DNA of 64,000 nucleotides from Streptomyces sp. yr375 (lineage in GTDB: Bacteria; Actinomycetota; Actinomycetes; Streptomycetales; Streptomycetaceae), in the NCBI RefSeq assembly GCF_900110755.1, contig NZ_FOFF01000007.1, positions 124,001 through 188,000 of the forward strand, read 5' to 3'. The notes beneath the pieces are model-generated. The model ran no database searches and was not told the DNA's origin. It was given only the letters and a program-made list of their open reading frames with translations. Shown here piece by piece: positions 61,373 through 64,000 of the stretch. Numbering within the stretch: position 1 is the first letter of the stretch; the number at the start of each line of letters is the position of its first letter. Position numbers and translations under genes: made by a program.

Positions 61373-62305
61373 CTACCGCTGCTCCTTCTCGACCAACGTC
61401 AGCAACGTCACCTCCGGTGGGCATGCGAACCTCACCGGGGTGTAGCGGTTCGTGCCGCAGCCTGCTGAGACGTGGAGGTAGGACGTACGGCCCTGTGCCG
61501 TGTGTGTCGACAGGCCCTTCACGCGGTCCGTGTCCAGGTCGCAGTTGGTGACCAGGGCACCGTAGAAGGGGATGCAGAGCTGGCCGCCGTGGGTGTGGCC
61601 GGCCAGGATCAGGGGGTAGTCGTCGGCCGTGTAGGAGTCCAGGACGCGCAGGTACGGCGCGTGCACCACGCCCATCGAGAAGTCGGACGACGCCGACGGG
61701 CCGCCGGCCACCCGTGCGTAGCGGTCGCGCTTGATGTGCGGGTCGTCCAGTCCCGTCAGCTCCACCGAGACGCCCTCGACCTTCAGCACGCCCCGGGTGT
61801 TCGTCAGGTTGAGCCAGCCCGACGCGTCGAAGCCGTCGCGCAGGTCCTCCCACGGGTTGTGGATCACGCCGACGGCGGGCGCGTTGCCGTTCAGACCGTG
61901 GCGGCCCTGGGCCTTCTCGAAGAGGTAGCGGGCGGGGTTGCGCAGCTTCGGGCCGTAGTAGTCGTTCGAGCCGAAGACGTACGCGCCCGGGAACTCCATC
62001 AGCGGCCCGAGGGCGTCCAGGACCTCGGGGACGCCCTCCGGGTCGGACAGGTTGTCGCCCGTGTTGATCACGAAGTCGGGGCGCAGGCCGGCCAGTGAGC
62101 GCAGCCAGCGCTGCTTCTTGCGCTGGCCGCCGACCATGTGGATGTCGGAGACCTGCAACACGCGCAGGGGGCGCATTCCGGCGGGGAGGACGGGGACCGT
62201 CACCCGTCGGAGGCGGAAGGAGCGGGCCTCGAAACCCGCCGCGTACACCAGACCGGCGGCGCCGGCCGCCGCCATGGACAGTGGTACTCCGTATCGCGCG
62301 CGCAT
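61373..62305 (-). CDS. Membrane-anchored metallophosphoesterase
   Basis: This 310-residue calcineurin-like phosphoesterase has metal motifs in order: QVSDIHMVGG, INTGDNLSDPEG, GSNDYYGP in place of the usual GNH, and LAGHTHGGQL with a later ALVTNCDLD. An N-terminal hydrophobic helix (VPLSMAAAGAAGLVYAAGF) probably anchors it with the enzyme outside the membrane. Related enzymes hydrolyse UDP-sugar or lipid phosphodiesters; the substrate is unknown. It is divergent from the GatB/YqeY gene, 168 bp away. Confidence 0.9.
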   Translation of the reverse strand: MRARYGVPLSMAAAGAAGLVYAAGFEARSFRLRRVTVPVLPAGMRPLRVLQVSDIHMVGGQRKKQRWLRSLAGLRPDFVINTGDNLSDPEGVPEVLDALGPLMEFPGAYVFGSNDYYGPKLRNPARYLFEKAQGRHGLNGNAPAVGVIHNPWEDLRDGFDASGWLNLTNTRGVLKVEGVSVELTGLDDPHIKRDRYARVAGGPSASSDFSMGVVHAPYLRVLDSYTADDYPLILAGHTHGGQLCIPFYGALVTNCDLDTDRVKGLSTHTAQGRTSYLHVSAGCGTNRYTPVRFACPPEVTLLTLVEKEQR

Positions 62306-62473
62306 ACGTCCATCGTGTCAGACGCCGCCGACGGTTCCACCCGCACCGCCCCTCAGGGTCTTCCCTGGTCTTCCCCCTAAGTGCCGTTCCCCTACGGGAC
62401 TTTCGGCGTGCTTCCCTCGTCCTCCCCTAAATGAACGGGCGTCCGGCCGTCCACACCTGCGACAATCAAACCC

Positions 62474-62938
62474 ATGACCACCCTCAAGTCGAAGCTGCAG
62501 GAAGACCTCAACGCCGCGATCAGGGGGCGTGACGAGCTGCGCTCCTCGACGCTCCGGCTGACGCTCACCGCGATCACCAAGGAGGAGGTCGCGGGCACGT
62601 CGAAGCGCGAGCTGTCCGACGACGAGGTGCTCAAGGTGATCACCAAGGAGGCGAAGAAGCGCCGCGAGGCGGCCGACGCCTTCGCGCAGGGTGGTCGCGC
62701 CGAGAGCGCCGAGCGGGAGAAGGCGGAGGGCGAGCTGCTCGCCACGTACCTCCCCAAGCAGCTCAGCGACGAGGAGCTGGACGACATCGTCGGCCAGGCC
62801 GTCCAGGAGGCGAAGGCGGCCGGCGCCGAGGGGCCGCGGGCCATGGGTGCCGTCATGAAGATCGTGAACCCGAAGGTGGCCGGTCTGGCGGAGGGCGGCC
62901 GCGTCGCCGCCGTCGTCAAGAAGCTGCTCGCGGGCTGA
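62474..62938 (+). CDS. GatB/YqeY domain-containing protein
   Basis: This 154-residue all-helical protein runs TLKSKLQEDLNAAIRGRDEL, then LRLTLTAITKEEVAG, TYLPKQLSDEELDDIV and MGAVMKIVNPKVAGLAEGGR. The C-terminal part matches the tail domain of the amidotransferase subunit GatB, which contacts tRNA; stand-alone YqeY proteins are conserved, with unknown function. It is a single gene ended by a strong hairpin at 63067-63131. Confidence 0.9.
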   Translation: MTTLKSKLQEDLNAAIRGRDELRSSTLRLTLTAITKEEVAGTSKRELSDDEVLKVITKEAKKRREAADAFAQGGRAESAEREKAEGELLATYLPKQLSDEELDDIVGQAVQEAKAAGAEGPRAMGAVMKIVNPKVAGLAEGGRVAAVVKKLLAG

Positions 62939-62963
62939 CCCAGCCGCCCGCATATAGGTCCTC

Positions 62964-63061
62964 GCACGCCGGCCCATGCACGCCGGCCCATGCACGCCGG
63001 CCCATGCACGCCGGCCCATGCACGCCGGCCCATGCACGCCGGTCCGCGCACACCGGTCCTT
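62964..63061. repeat. 14-bp tandem repeat GCACGCCGGCCCAT
   Basis: Five perfect copies (62964-63033) and two degenerate ones lie between the GatB/YqeY stop and its terminator. There are no spacers, so it is not a CRISPR array. Each unit contains GCCGGC. Confidence 0.93.
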
Positions 63062-63066
63062 GCACG

Positions 63067-63131
63067 GCGAACGGCCCCTGCCTCTCCGTACGGGAAGACT
63101 CTCCGTACTGCGAGAAGCAGGGGCCGTTCGC
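63067..63131. terminator. Bidirectional terminator hairpin
   Basis: Perfect 15-bp arms GCGAACGGCCCCTGC and GCAGGGGCCGTTCGC surround a 35-base loop that holds CTCCGTAC twice. It lies between convergent genes and could end both transcripts. Confidence 0.75.
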
Positions 63132-63140
63132 TGTGTTCCT

Positions 63141-63182
63141 ACTCCTACTCCTACTCCTACTCCTACTCCTACTCCTACTCCT
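63141..63182. repeat. 6-bp tandem repeat ACTCCT, seven copies
   Basis: It lies 30 bp beyond the stop of the penicillin-binding protein gene. On that gene's strand it reads AGGAGT, a series of ribosome-site-like hexamers with no gene after them. Confidence 0.9.
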
Positions 63183-63211
63183 ACTCCAGCTCCAGATGCC
63201 GGCCGGCGAAA

Positions 63212-64000
63212 TCAGCCGCGCCTGCCTCCGTTGCCGTTTCCGTTGGTCTGGCCCTGGAAGAAGGTGCCGCCGCTGTTGGCGTTGTTGCCGCCGTCGGTCG
63301 CGCCGTTGGTGAGGAGGCCGCCGATGAAGCCGTCGTCGTTGTTGTCGCCGGTGCCGCCGTTGTCGTTGCCGCCGGTGGTGTTGTTGCCGTTCCCGTTTCC
63401 GTTGCCCGGGGTCTTGGCCGCCGGCGGGTTGGGGATGTCGACGAGGTTGAACTCCGCCGCTTCCTTGCCCTCCAGCGCGCCGGTCATGGCGTCGCGCCAG
63501 ATCGGGCCGGGGGTGTCGCCGCCGTAGACCTGCGCGTGGTAGACGCCGCCGATGGTGATGTCGGTCATCTCGACCTTCTGGGTGGCGCTGCCGACCCAGA
63601 CGGCGCCCGCGAGGTTCGGCGTGTAGCCGACGAACCAGGCGTTCTTGCGGGAGTCCGTCGTACCGGTCTTACCGGCGTTGTCGCGGCCGGAGAGACCGGC
63701 CTGCCGGCCCGTACCGGAGTCGGTCACTCCGCTGAGCAGCGTGTTGATGGTGTCCGCGGTCTTCTCGCTCATCGCGCGCGAGCAGGTCGACTTGGGCACC
63801 TCCAGCGACTTCTTCGCGCCGCCCACGATCTGGGTGATCGACTCGATGGCGATCGGCGTGCAGTACATGCCCCGGCTGGCGAAGGCCGCGTACGCGGTGG
63901 CCATCGTCAGGGGGGAGAGGCCGGTGGAGCCGAGGGTCATCGACGAGGGCACCTCGGGCACCTTGTCGCCGTTGCCCTGGACCACGCCCAGCTTGTCGGT
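63212..64000 (-). CDS. Class A penicillin-binding protein / transglycosylase, C-terminal part (partial, runs off right edge)
   Basis: About 262 codons are visible. They contain the end of a transpeptidase domain: LSPLTMATAYAAFASRGMYC, the KTG box in NAGKTGTTDSRKNAWFVGYT, and YGGDTPGPIWRDAMTGAL. A long Asn/Gly-rich tail follows (GNGNGNGNNTTGGNDNGGTG, continuing to the stop). The SxxK and SxN motifs and the glycosyltransferase domain lie beyond base 64000. The enzyme cross-links peptidoglycan outside the membrane. Confidence 0.9.
   Translation of the reverse strand, partial: TDKLGVVQGNGDKVPEVPSSMTLGSTGLSPLTMATAYAAFASRGMYCTPIAIESITQIVGGAKKSLEVPKSTCSRAMSEKTADTINTLLSGVTDSGTGRQAGLSGRDNAGKTGTTDSRKNAWFVGYTPNLAGAVWVGSATQKVEMTDITIGGVYHAQVYGGDTPGPIWRDAMTGALEGKEAAEFNLVDIPNPPAAKTPGNGNGNGNNTTGGNDNGGTGDNNDDGFIGGLLTNGATDGGNNANSGGTFFQGQTNGNGNGGRRG

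Noticed and set aside
62964-63061. CRISPR array
   Set aside because: Units are contiguous 14-mers without spacers, and no cas genes are nearby.

Overview
The window is a chromosomal segment of a high-GC actinomycete, almost certainly Streptomyces. Nearly every codon ends in G or C, GTG and TTG starts are frequent, and the ybaB-recR-DUF5063 and aspartokinase-asd-sigma/SURF1 neighbourhoods are typical Streptomyces core gene order. Genes were called by reading frames and motifs only; no database search was possible.

Bases 1-21121 are mostly core: a cut-off membrane glycosyltransferase with a GntR regulator, a class III aminotransferase divergent from a DJ-1/MarR pair, a Ser/Thr kinase, a SLATT protein, ybaB-recR-DUF5063, a decayed PhzF gene, a secreted SnoaL-like protein beside a two-component system, aspartokinase and aspartate-semialdehyde dehydrogenase, a SigE-family sigma factor with a membrane partner, SURF1 and an S9 peptidase. 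Bases 21424-32228 are more accessory: a GntR/methyltransferase pair with matching operators, a double NAD-binding channel-like protein, a permease/DUF1980 pair, a VapBC45-like toxin-antitoxin pair, a frameshifted replication-type HTH gene and a possible orphan structured RNA.

Bases 32229-45544 form a defence-type block. A 1367-residue HTH/STAND-NTPase/WD40 protein is divergent from a complete four-gene Wadjet type III system (jetABCD; DUF2397, DUF2398, SMC-like TIGR02680, Toprim-like DUF2399). Wadjet recognises and cleaves small circular DNA.

Bases 45972-60348 are an integrated actinomycete integrative and conjugative element (AICE) of about 14.4 kb, bounded by a 120-bp direct repeat that includes the 3' 42 bp of a tRNA-Pro(CGG) gene. 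The backbone is complete: integrase, excisionase, RepSA-type initiator, FtsK/TraB-like translocase, Spd-type spread proteins, and two GntR repressors, each with recognisable repeated operators. The left end carries A+T-richer cargo: an unrecognised winged-helix protein convergent with an HNH nuclease, the best candidate here for an undescribed system. An integrase fragment just outside the left repeat shows that a related element used the same tRNA before. An element that must circularise therefore sits about 430 bp from a system that destroys circular DNA.

Bases 60423-64000 return to core genes: a Pr6Pr membrane protein, a metallophosphoesterase, a GatB/YqeY protein, and the C-terminal end of a class A penicillin-binding protein running off the right edge. 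A recurring oddity is the large number of short tandem repeats, several in frame inside otherwise conserved proteins.
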